Assembly (NCBI RefSeq): GCF_024139115.2
Contig: NC_085139.1
Coordinates: 13,115,533 to 13,179,532, forward strand
DNA: 64,000 nucleotides
Reading direction: 5' to 3'
Source of the DNA: Armigeres subalbatus
Taxonomy: Eukaryota; Arthropoda; Insecta; Diptera; Culicidae
The position numbers and the translations under genes were made by a program. The notes below the pieces were generated by a model that saw nothing but the letters and a program-made list of their open reading frames with translations, made no database searches and had not been told where the DNA came from. This document shows positions 46,029 through 57,600 of this stretch, piece by piece; the stretch's first letter is position 1; each line of letters starts with the position of its first letter.

Positions 46029-46198
46029 TGGCCCCCCTTTGAAGCATTACTTTCTGGTTGTACCGAAGGGACGATGGGCTTGGCGGCAATGGAAACGGTT
46101 TAGCCTCGTTTGGAGGTGGCCCCTAACCCCGCACTTCCTGGACAACCCAGGATGTCTGTTGACCAGATTCCCCCTCCATTGCTTGAGAAGAAAAAAAA

Positions 46199-46212
46199 CA
46201 CACACACACACA
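46199..46212. repeat. (CA)n at the 3' junction of the R1/LOA-type element
   Basis: AAAAAAAACACACACACACA follows the 3' UTR, giving an A tail merging into (CA)n. Confidence 0.6.
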
Positions 46213-47314
46213 TGTAAAGGTGGCACCTATAATGGTGCAATCCCATTTTTATTAGCAAATTTATTAGTTTATCTATTGGCCAAGATATTAAAGTTGTAAA
46301 TTTCTCATAATTATCAATTTTTTGAAATATTTTCTTCTGTGGATCTACTAATACCTCCACTATTGGTACCGTTACCCTATCCGTTATTTCGCGTCAGCAA
46401 ATTGTTTTCAACTATGTATTCGATAAATGTAAGTTAGATAGAATAAGCGAGTTTAATTGAATTGAATAGAAAAAAGCTACTTATTAAACTTTCCCTTTGC
46501 TAAAACAGCAAAGTTACAGATATGCCAATAATTTTGAATCAGATGAGCTGAATATTCGCATATCAGCCTCGCAAGCAAGTGTGTGTTTCACCTTTTTCAA
46601 ATTTTCAATTGAATTGATGCATTAAAATATTTGTATCCTGGGTGCGCCAGGTTTCGATTGCAAATAACATAACACAAATATTGAGGGCAGACATGAAACC
46701 CCTCCCACACTTCGAAATTTTTTAGTGTTAGCGATTCAATTTGGTTTTTCTATAATTCGTTAAACTTTTGTGTAGTCGGCGATTGTACAGCATTGTGTTC
46801 GCTCCTTAACACGATGATTCATTCGTGCCCAGCGATCCGAAAATATCCTAGACTGGACCGGGAATCGATCACAGTCAACCAAAGCTTGGCCTTGTTTTGT
46901 AGCGGTGCATCTAACAGCTAGGATAAGAAAGACTACATCAGACTGTCGTAGTAGGAAATAAAAGCAGTTGGTTAAAAGAGTTTCTGTCTGGATTCCATTC
47001 TGTGTCGTAAATATCCGATCGGTGTAAATAGCAGCCGTAAGTAGGCGCTTCTTTCTGTTAATCATCAAAGAGGAAAATAAGCAGATCTGGAATGTCCACC
47101 CTCAGACAAGCATGGTTCGATTCATTTAGTTAGAATTTGAATCATCAGTAAAAAAAAACTCATAACGGAAGATGATTTTAGTACATTGTTTGAAATATAA
47201 TATTAACAACTAGAGATTGTATCTTACGGACATGCGAAAAGGGGCAGGCTGCAAACTATTATTATGATAGTTGTGGCTATGATACGACTGTCGTAATAAT
47301 GGTAGTATTACTAA
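46213..47314. other. No gene recognised
   Basis: This is AT-rich. Open frames near 46760-47068 (minus) have no domain. Confidence 0.45.
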
Positions 47315-47461
47315 TTGGACTTATTCTATGAGTAGAGCGACGTATGATTGCTCGAATGACGTGAAAAGCCGTATGGGGGAATTTGAATAACATGGTCACC
47401 TCACGTGAGAGTAGCTATAATCGACTGACATCACGTCACTCTACTCATAGAATAAGCCCAA
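47315..47461. mobile_element. 147-bp MITE with CTTATTCTATGAGTAGAG ends
   Basis: CTTATTCTATGAGTAGAGCG on the left pairs with the reverse complement of the right end (CTTATTCTATGAGTAGAGTG). Confidence 0.72.
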
Positions 47462-47899
47462 ATATTTGTTTTAATTCTATCACATCTAACTGAATATAAT
47501 GTTTCTCTTAACGATTGATTATCGACGAGACAACTGTTAGGTCAGCATACTGCAGATTGATCGATCTCGTCTGTTGATACTTGCTTCTGCTGTCTAATAT
47601 TCTTAATTCTCTGAGCCAGCCAATCCGACTGAATTATGACCATTCGAAGCAAATCGTCCAGACGTGGTTACTGCTGGTAATGAATTTCTCCTTGAAACAC
47701 ACAATATTATTCCGAAGTACCTCCGAAAGAATATGGTGATAAATAGGGTAGGCCTGGGCTACGCTAGGCCAGAGCTGACGTCCTACTGCGAGTATTGACT
47801 GACTGTTGTTCTTTTTATATTTATATAGATATGTATAAAATTCTGCTTGTACAGGATGAAAGTATGTCGATGACGCAGAATGGTAATTCAAGGGCATAT

Positions 47900-48267
47900 C
47901 AAGATGAATACACAGCTAGGTGTTTCAACCTGCCCAGTTTATGGAAGAGAAGAAGGCGGGGGTGAAAAATTCATTTTCGGTGCAAAACATAATGGCCCGT
48001 TTACATATTGGCTAGTTCTAGCGGACAATGCACTGTCCGACAATACTAGCGCGAAATTAGCATAATGTAAACAGGAATTGTCATCTGCTAATAGTGTTTA
48101 CATTATGCTAATATCGCGCTAGTATTGTCGGATAGTGCATTGTCCGCTAGAACTAGCTTATATGTAAACGGGCCATAAACAAACCGGCTGGCTCTCCCAT
48201 ACTAAAATCCAAGATGGCTGAATCGTGAATTTGGCAGATTGGAACACCTAGTGGTGTATTCATCTTG
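47900..48267. mobile_element. hAT-type MITE interrupted by a second MITE
   Basis: CAAGATGAATACAC and GTGTATTCATCTTG are the ends. GGGCATAT is duplicated at 47892-47899 and 48268-48275. Without the nested element it is the same as 50776-50956. Confidence 0.88.
47993..48175. mobile_element. 183-bp hairpin MITE nested in the hAT-type MITE, TAA duplication
   Basis: The arms of about 80 bp begin TGGCCCGTTTACATA and are nearly perfect inverted copies. TAA lies on both sides (47990-47992, 48176-48178). The uninterrupted site AAAACATAAACAAACC is present in the copy at 50776-50956. Confidence 0.9.
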
Positions 48268-48275
48268 GGGCATAT

Positions 48276-49104
48276 TATGCTGGAGCCTGTTGATAAAATA
48301 ACATATCGTATGGTAATTCCGTTGTTAAAAAGCATATAGATTCTACGGCTGATTGATTCAGAGGAACTTACATTGAAAGGAATAGTACACACTAAGGTGA
48401 TGGTTATCCTGGCTCGTTCGGATGACAGTAACGATGATGGTCCACTAGTAAATTGCGACGGAAGTGTATAGTTATTCCACGGGAGCCGGGATGCATTTCT
48501 TAAACTGGTCTATCACTTTTTCCATAACATTCTTGTAGTCGTCAAATTTAAATTGGTGCTGCTGTTTCATGTATTTATTACATCTAGCGAATTGATTAAT
48601 AGCGAAATAGGCTTCTGTTGTGAATTTTTGGGGGATGATACGACTGTCGAAATAGATTAGATTACAACAGATTGAGGCAGCTCCTCCAGCTTATTGAGCC
48701 AGTCTAAACAAATGGTGCGGCATAAAGAAACCGGGTTGACTTAGCTATGGATTCCTTCGATATCATTCCGGAGTACCCTCGAAAAGTATGGGCATGAAGT
48801 TGGTAACTTAGATTGTGATTGAACGTGATGGATTGTTGATGTCGGTAAAAGATGTGGCCGTTAGGCCAGTGTTTGCGATATCTTGCGAGTGCTGAATGGC
48901 TGGCGAACTTCACAGGTCCAACAGATCCGCTCCTTGCGCAATAGATAGTTCCTCTGCAGACTGTGCGGATGACGTGGCGAATATTTCAATCACTTTTACG
49001 ATATACATACACAGGAAATGAATGGATAAATGATTGGCTCAGCTCAGGAACTAGGTTCTCCCTTCTGAGTTGTAGTAATGCTTCTTTTCGAAGGAGTTCT
49101 GTGA
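48276..49104. other. No gene recognised
   Basis: No coding sequence was found. Short frames have no domain. Confidence 0.45.
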
Positions 49105-49258
49105 TGGTCCAATGCACCGAATGAACACAATGACGTTTGAGACGGGCGCTGTTTACTAAAAATGAACACTTGCATGAACTCGATGAATGAAAAAGTATTC
49201 ATTCTTAGTAAACAGCGCCCGTCTCAAACGTCAATGATGAACTCGGTGCATTGGACCA
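49105..49258. mobile_element. 154-bp hairpin MITE, copy 2
   Basis: It has the same length as 34509-34662 and differs by about three bases, all in the right arm. Confidence 0.8.
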
Positions 49259-49324
49259 TAGTTGCTATGAAAAAACAAACAAACAGCAAACGTCTAAGCG
49301 ATTTGACGCAGACAGGAACAGGAA

Positions 49325-49480
49325 CACACTGAAAAAAATATTGTTCAAAATTCAAAGGCGGGATTGATAAGATTAAAAAAAGATTTTAAAAAAATTAAAA
49401 AGATTTTCAAAAGATTCGAAATGATTTAAAAAAGATAAAAAATCGAATGATTCGAGTGTCTACCCCCCTGACTTTTATTC
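49325..49480 (-). repeat. Interspersed repeat, reverse copy of 34330-34470
   Basis: AAAAAGATTTTCAAAAGATT through CGAATGATTCGAGTGTCTAC mirrors the earlier copy. Confidence 0.5.
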
Positions 49481-50775
49481 ACTTCTAAATTATTTAAATT
49501 TCAATTTGATTTCAACCTAATTCCAATTTAATTTTATTATATTAATTTAGTTCTATATCAACTTTAATCGAATTTAATTTTAGTTTTGATTTTTCTAGTG
49601 ACATTTTATTTTATTTTTTTTTTTCATTCGACTTAAATAAGATTTGTTAGAAATATTGTTGATCATATGTAATACTCGATGAGCACGTTATAACTGCTCT
49701 GCTGTTATTAGCTGGGATGTTAATTTGGACTGGATTGGGACACTGGTGGCACCTATCCACTCTACAGATTTGTCTCAGTTAGGTCGCAGGTAACCGTATC
49801 TGTACAGCAGAGATCTAAGATCCGTAGGTATCCTGTGAAAGTTGTAAATGAGGAGAACATGTGATGAAATACGCCAAGAGGGAAGGGAAAAGTTACCTAC
49901 ATTCACTCTCGGAAACAGTCAACGACGGCCGTCGTAGGACATTCAATCAATGGAAGCGGCGAGCAGCAGGTTTTAGATATTAGTTCTGAAATGTTAGGAT
50001 GAGTGTTAACTCAAATGTTCCGTATTGCTTCGGTGGAGAAAATCAATGATCCCCTGGGAAAGTACAAAAGGATTAACAACAAAATTATCCGGTATTATGA
50101 TGACACCACCTAATACTCACCATTTTTACACGGCATTGTGGCCAATTATTCCCCGCTTACTCGTTACCGGCAGAGACGATGTTAAATTACGTCTCTGTTT
50201 ACCAGAACTTTACAATGAAAAACACCTGCTCCACACTCCATTCCTGTTTGATTTCTGTTTTTTCGTTTTTTTTTTCTAATCGTCAACAAACTGTACACGC
50301 TCAAATGAATCCAGCCTTTCTCCGAGTAAAATGAAATGCAAATTTTTTTTTTAATGTGGTTGTTCTAAGAACAATTTATAATCAGAACATTTCAAGATTT
50401 GTAAGTAATAAAAAAAAATAATCACAGCATTCAAAATGTTTTGTAATAAACTATTGTTATTTCATTGTTTTTAATTGTTATTTTATCATTACAATAAATC
50501 GAAGAAATATTCTAAAATTACTATATTTCTAATTTTGAAATAGGATTCTCTCATTAATGAAATAGAAAAAATATTATTTGTTTAGTATTTTGATGCGCAA
50601 AACACAAACACTAGGGCACAATAAAAATATAATAGAATGTATTGATAACATTTAAATTTATCGTGCTTTTTAAGTAAGTACAATAAAGATTTTTACAACC
50701 ATAGAAATTCTACATTAAGTATACAATAGTTTGTATCGTTTGTCATACAATCTATTGTACTTCAATAGGTTAAAC
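49481..50775. other. No gene recognised
   Basis: This is AT-rich. 50340-50700 has repeated TGTAATAA/ATTACAAT-type motifs like those at 33480-33780. Confidence 0.45.
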
Positions 50776-50956
50776 CAAGATGAATACACAGCTAGGTGTT
50801 TCAATCTGCCCAATTTATGGACGAGAAGAAGGCGGGGTGAAAAATTCATTTTCGGTGCAAAACATAAACAAACCGGCTGGCTCTCCCATACTAAAATCCA
50901 AGATGGCTGAATCGTGAATTTGGCAGATTGGAACACCTAGTGGTGTATTCATCTTG
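50776..50956. mobile_element. 181-bp hAT-type MITE, uninterrupted copy
   Basis: The ends are CAAGATGAATACAC..GTGTATTCATCTTG. GGTTAAAC is duplicated at 50768-50775 and 50957-50964. Confidence 0.88.
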
Positions 50957-51359
50957 GGTTAAACCTTACAAGGTACTGTAACTTTTTATCCGGGGAGTAC
51001 GACTCGGTCAGAACGGTCAGGGCTGCTTGATACCGATGGCTTATGCGAGCGCTCATGGGGAAAGTTGTTTAACGATGAATTTTTGTCAGTACCAAACCAA
51101 AGGGCAGTCAACTGGACTGGTGAAAAAACATGGCGAAGCCGCGAGGGAGACGAAAAAAGCGCGCATGTTTTGACAGTTGCACCGCTTCATTTGCTTGGTA
51201 GTATGGGTGAACCGCTGAGCACACACGCTAGAAAGGGATTGGTTCGAGCACAAGATAAATTTGAGGTATGGCTAGGATGGTTTGCATCTTATCCAGGTAG
51301 ATTCCTGTTCTCTTTTAGACATCCTTCCATGCGGGCTTGAATTAGCTTATTCAAAGTTC

Positions 51360-51637
51360 TCCGTGCAGTTTATAATCCATTTTTTACCCATTAAAGTGTA
51401 CTTTGTTGGCACAGTGTGTACAGACATTTGATTGTTTGTTATATCTGGCATCCCTGCGTAACATCAGTCAGTCACAAGTGAACAAAACAAAATAAGCATA
51501 TTTGTAAACAACAACGCAGTGTTGATTTTCAATATAAATCAATGGTTTTTATTGTGGCATTACTAATCTCAAATTTATTAGTACATGCGTTATAATAGAT
51601 AGTTTCTAAAATTATTGTGATTAAAAACAGTTAAAAA
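51360..51637 (+). promoter_or_regulatory. Probable promoter and 5' UTR of gene E
   Basis: ACATCAGTCAGTCAC near 51460-51474 holds TCAGT, the arthropod initiator motif. No TATA box was found about 30 bp upstream. The open frame at 51065-51340 just upstream has no recognisable domain. Confidence 0.35.
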
Positions 51638-54600
51638 ATGACATCGAAAGCAATTAAGGTAGATCTGGCGGCGGTGGAATCATCTAATAATGAGAACACT
51701 CATGCAATTTGTCGACTATGTATGAGCGAAGAGTTACTTGAAGATGTGTTCAATGAGGATAGTGTCCGTTCCTGGATTTCAAATTATTTGTCGATTGTGG
51801 TAAAACTTTCTACATTAGTGTTTTATCGGTTCTGTATCTACCTTCTCCGAAATATTTTTTTTAGATATCCACCGAGGACCTCTTGAGCCATGTAATTTGT
51901 GCGATATGCCGAATAAGGTTGGCTGAATTTCATCATTTCCGGATACATTGCCATGAAGTGCAGAGCGTATTGGAAGCTAAGCTTCCTAAAGTGATTGCTA
52001 AAGGTAGAGAAATAAGTCATCCACCTGTTAAGAACACTGAAACCCAAACAATAGGATACAAAACAAGCAGCGGACCTGTGCAGTGTAAAGTATGTGGAAA
52101 ACATTTCAGCAATAAAAAAATATACTGGAACCACATCAGGATCCACAGACCCAAGAAACATTCGTGCACCATTTGTGACAAATCGTTTGCATTACGGTTA
52201 GTACTTTAACAACACAATCACCACCACCACAGACTAACAACCGAGTTATTTTTTCAGATCTGCCCTGATACGCCATATGCAGTATCACGAGAAGCAAAGG
52301 TTCAAGAATCAATGGCAAACCTGGAAGGTAAAAGGAAATATTACATCGGAATCGAAAAACGCCCACAGTATTACACAACATGATTCAAAGTCAGATAACA
52401 AGCTTCCAGTGAAAATAGAAAGCCAAACGGAATACACTGTGAATGCAACAAACGAGGCCAACAAACACGGATCCGACCCTCTTCAATGTAATATATGTCA
52501 GAAGAAATTGTTGACTAAGCAGAGATTTGTTTTTCACCTGAAACGCGTTCATGGACCAAAAATACATGGATGTGACATCTGTAATTTGAAATTTAGTATC
52601 AAGTGAGTGTGTTCACTATCTATGTTAATTTATCTGTTACCTAACACTATATAAATCTTATACATCTTTTCATAACAGAGGGGACCTATATAGCCATTTT
52701 CGTTCAAATTCACACTTAAGAAAATTAACTGAATTACCGAGTACTAAGATTAAAGTGACAACACCTGAACTGAAAGTAAAAGATGACACGAGCAACGGTG
52801 TAAGTTCTACATGTGCACCAACACACGTTAAAGAAATAGACAATGATTTTACTGGTGCTAACGATAAAACTCATAGCCAGAACGGAAACGATGGCCAGTC
52901 AATTGCCATAAAAGTTGAAGAGTTGACGATAGCTGATGAAGCTGACGAGCCTGAACGAAGGGAGACTTCTGCCGCCACTAAACGGGACGAAGAAAGCAAT
53001 AGGAGGAGCCCGTTACAAAAGCACCCCTCACTGCATAGTGATAGTCTTCTTGAGTGTGATATATGCCACAAGACCTACCTATACAAGAAGGCACTCACGG
53101 CACACAGGAACACACATGAACTAGAAGAGTATACATGTCATATTTGCGAGCAGATGTTTTCTTCAAGGTAAGATACTTTTTTCGAAGCTTGATGTGTAAA
53201 ATGAAATGAGAAGGGTAAAAGACACGTTACATTTCCATTTGCAAGCAATGGACGCTTGAAAGTTGTAGCTCATTGATAACACGTTGCAGATGGCACTCGA
53301 TTACACTTTCTGCTATATGTAACACAATTTGACCTCCTTTAACAATGCGATATAATAATGGTTTCATTCATACAAAAATCCGTTCTATCGTTACAGAATA
53401 CAGTTAGATAAGCATCTTTTACTCCATGGACTAGAGCAAGCTACTGTGAAAATGTTTCATTGCGGAATATGCCAAAAGAATTTCAACAGCAGACTTAGAT
53501 TGTCAGAACACAAGAAACAACAACATGACGCAAGGAAACACGTTTGCAACAAATGCGGCAAAACATTTGTATATCGGTAACTATGCTTTGGACCTATTTT
53601 ACTAATCCAACTTAACTCTAGATCTGTCCAGCGTCCATGATCAAACGAGTTATGTGTACTGCGTTTAAACTACAGACTGGATTACATGTTATTTAAATAA
53701 TCATGCATGAGATGCAATAATCGGCATGAGAAACGCAATCACGATTCTGTTCACAAATTACGTAACGCAAACATCCGAGTTTTTGACCCCCTCCCTCCCC
53801 CTCGTAACAAAAAGTAACATTTCTGGTACCCCTCCCTCCCCCATGTAACGCGTAACTGTGAAAATTTTAGAGGCAGATTTTTTGACGTAGGATTACGTCT
53901 GTATTTTCTATATTGGGGTACACTTTACGATTGCGAAAATCGGGGACCATCACGAAAATATGATAGACTTTAAACTTTAATATCTCAGCCGTTTCTCGAT
54001 GGATTTTAATTTTTTTAGGACCATTCGATCAAGGATGAGTCAACGCTTCTTTGTATTTATATGAAAATACTATTTTTTAACTATTTATTATCGATAATTG
54101 ATAAAAAGTTTAGAAATAGGTAAACTAACCAATCACGTACATGCATCACTAGCACAGACATCAAAAATCAATCACTTGCGGGTTTGGATCTAATCCTCAG
54201 TTTGAACAAGATTTTACGCAGAGCGCACGCATCAAAGCGATCGCAGCGGAGCGGACACAGCATCACGGAGGCGCTAATAACATTTTTAAAGAAAATCCAT
54301 CGCATTGGTGGTGGTGCTCGATGTGTTGCTGCAGATCATTCAACCTCAACGAACCAGCATTTTATATGAAGAAAGGGTTGACCATAAAAATAGCACTGTG
54401 GTGATCCCACACCGACAGTGCCGATGCTGAAAATTTATTACAAATTGTGGTGTCAGTTGGAAAGGAGCATTGGGAAAATAAAATTGGTTCTTCTCAGGAC
54501 CAACATTTAATGGAAAGAAAGAGTTAATTGCGAAAATGGACTGTATCGGTGGCATCGGGCTGGGTGGTGCGGATAGAATCGATTTGGTTGTCAAACTGAA

Positions 54601-57600
54601 GCCAAAATTTTCTATTGTGCCGGAGCCAAACATTGAAGATTGTGGTTATGTTCGTTTCTGATCTAATATTGAGGAGTATTGTTATTATTTTGGGAAAAAT
54701 AAAAATAAACTTTGTTTGAGTTTTTTATTCTTTGTAACAAATATTCTCACATTATATTTCGAGTGGAAAATTAGTGGGAATGCAACTAAAAAGCACTCGT
54801 TACGAAATTTCACGAGATTCAGCAGCTGATTGGAGCATGAATGTATGTAAACAATCGTAAAGTCATTAGAGTCTAGCGCATTTGTGTGCCCTTATGCAGC
54901 GTGGAAAGAGAAATTCGAAGAGCGGGAAATGTTTGACAGCCAAGTAACTGCAAAATAATTTTGTTCATGGGAGTGATTTCAAAATATCCTGCTGCTCGCT
55001 TGAGCGCAGAAAAGCGGCTCTATCCGCAGCACCCAGGCATCGGGTTTGGCGTGGTACCTTGGTTGCTGTTAGTGATTCCATCCATTCAAATTTATTGCAT
55101 CATCTCCCTCCGACGCGCTATCAAATTCGCTATTTACGATTGAGTTTTGCACTTTGAAGAAAGTTTATTTCGGATAGTCGGATCAACCTTCTTTTGTATA
55201 AAATGGTGGCTTTTGAATAAAATCAATGAAGACGCCACCTCAGTGGAAACTATCTACAGCAGCGGTTCTCAACCTTTTTTGTGAGAGGTACCCCTTCACA
55301 CCTTTGCATAAATTGAGGTACCCCCTATTTATTTGTTAAATGAAAATAAAGAAAACTCACAAGATATATGGTAAAAGCAACTAAAAATAAACGGGATATA
55401 TGACTCTCCATAAAGTTGGCTGAAATTTTCATTAGTCCGAGCTCTTGGAGAAAAGCTTCCGAACCTCTTGGAATACGGCTTTCGTGCCAATGAAAAGGAG
55501 GCTTTTAAGGGTCTGTCTCATTTGGAGAATTAAACTGAAATTAAACTTAAAAGTGACATTTCAATAATTATCAAATAACCCTGCTCGCAGAGCAAGATTA
55601 CTTTTGACAGATATCTTTTTTTTTTGAAGGTTTACTGGCGGGACTCTGAATAGAGTAGAAACCTCTACACCAGGCCTTTGATGATTCCGTTGCATAATTC
55701 CGTTCGAAGCAGTTTGCCAGCCGTACACGGAACATGTCGTCCAAGAAGACGCTGTTGCAACTGAATCAGAGGGAATTACGTTCATAGATAGTCAGAGAGG
55801 TCTAATGCTAACTAAGATCGTAATCGTTTAAAGTCATTTTTGTCATTTTCTTGTAAAAGTCACATTATTCAGCCAGTTTTTATGCTATTTAGACGTCTAT
55901 TGTCATTGTACGCGTTCAAAATCAACCGAAGCAGTTTATTCGACTCACATGGGACATGCTGCCCAATGCTTTATCGTAGAAACTGAGACGGAAGTTTTTT
56001 TTTATCAAATAGAAGAAAGTGTTCAATCCCGATTTATAAAAAATTACAAGCTAATAACTTTTGAAGCAGTTTTCCAGCCGTACAAGGATCATGTCGTCCA
56101 TTAAGACACTGTTGAACTGGCTCAAAAGACATTATATTAACAACTTTAATAGATATTCCCTCCCATTATCTCATTCTTAATTATATAGATTGATGTGTAC
56201 GATGTCATTTTTGTCTTTATGGTCAAAAGGTATGAAGTATGGGTTTCTCGAATTACTTTGTTTACCTGAGTTATTGGTTCTTCATTGTTTTCGTTCTGTG
56301 TCAATACTATCAAACACAATGTAAGTTATGTCTTGTAAAAACTGGAAACTGTTCGTGCATTTGGTCTATTTTATTGTTATTCCTTTGTCAAGGTAGTCTA
56401 AAACTATTATTATGTTCTAAGAAGTATCTTAATCGTTTCTAAACTGTCAATATCTATAATGTACTATTGAACAGCTATGAGTCAGCTATAGGATTCACTT
56501 TTCGGTGGCAAAGTAAAGCTTCATCACGCCTATTCCCTATTATTAGTAAAAATTATCGAGAATGAAGCCGTCATAAGATTGTTCATATACCATCATTCTA
56601 ATGTGTGGTATTTTTTATTATGGCTCTTCGAAGTGAGACATAACAAAATAAGACTGGCACCACGTTCCTAGTTTTGAAAAAACTTCTACTCAGTGAATCC
56701 AGTAGTCATTTCCCTACGAATGTCCTGAATACATTGTGTATCAATAAATGCCTAGCTAGCTAAGTATAAGCGTGGCTACGACTCATCGTCACAGGGAACG
56801 CATCAGAAAAGTATTGCCGAAAAGAAGAGAACTCACATCATTATCACTGATGAAAAAGGCCTCTGCCTGACTGCATTACCATTCAAGGCTCTAAGACACG
56901 ATGTCCGTTGGATTACATGCATATGCCGTAAATTGATGCGTCAATGCCAGATATGTAACGCGGCACCAAACAAAAATAGTCAACATGTGATACCACCACG
57001 ACAGGATATGTCTTTGGTTGCCATATCAGTGCTAATGGCGTAAGCCGACCCACCGCGGCAAGGTAACATATCCGAGGGGAAGGAAGATTACTTTTGATAG
57101 ATATCGAATCATTTTGCATCGATGTCTTATTGGAATTGCTGGGTAGCACCAGCCATTCTTATGACTGGGTTATTTGCTAATTTTCGAACTGTCACTTTTA
57201 AGTTTAATTATCCAAATGAGACAGAGCCTAAGCATCTTGAAAGGGCGCCTCTGAGCCCCTCGAATGTTGCCTTCCACGCTTCTAGAAAGATGAATTTCGA
57301 GCGCCTTGAGGAAAGGCTTCCGAGCCTCTTGATAGGAGGCTTCCGGGCTTCTTGATAGGAGGCTTCCGGGCCTCTTGAAAGGAGGCTTCCGGGTCTCTTA
57401 AAAGGAGGCTTCCGAGCCTCTTGAAAGAAGGCTTCCAAGCCTCTTTAAAGGAGGCTTCCAAGCCTCTTGAAAGGAGGATTCCAAGCATCTTGAATGGAGG
57501 CTTCCAAGCCTCTTGAAAGGAGGCTTCCAAGCCTCTTGAAAGGAGGTTTCCAAGCCTCTTGAAAGGAGGCTTCCGGGCCTCTTGTAAGGAGGCTTCCGGG

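Larger units (their letters stand above)
39374..46198 (+). mobile_element. R1/LOA-type non-LTR retrotransposon with two inserted MITEs
   Basis: A 5' UTR (39374-39957), ORF1, ORF2 and a 3' UTR ending in an A-rich stretch are present in order, with (CA)n at both outer edges. A hAT-type MITE (40142-40620) interrupts ORF1, and a 969-bp inverted-repeat element (45060-46028) interrupts the 3' UTR. Flanking (CA)n recalls the R1-clade families Waldo and Mino, known to insert in AC-type microsatellites; assignment to them is inference. Confidence 0.78.

Noticed and set aside
51065..51340. 91-codon open frame upstream of gene E
   Set aside because: There is no domain and it ends before the gene E leader. 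It could be repeat-derived; nothing supports translation.
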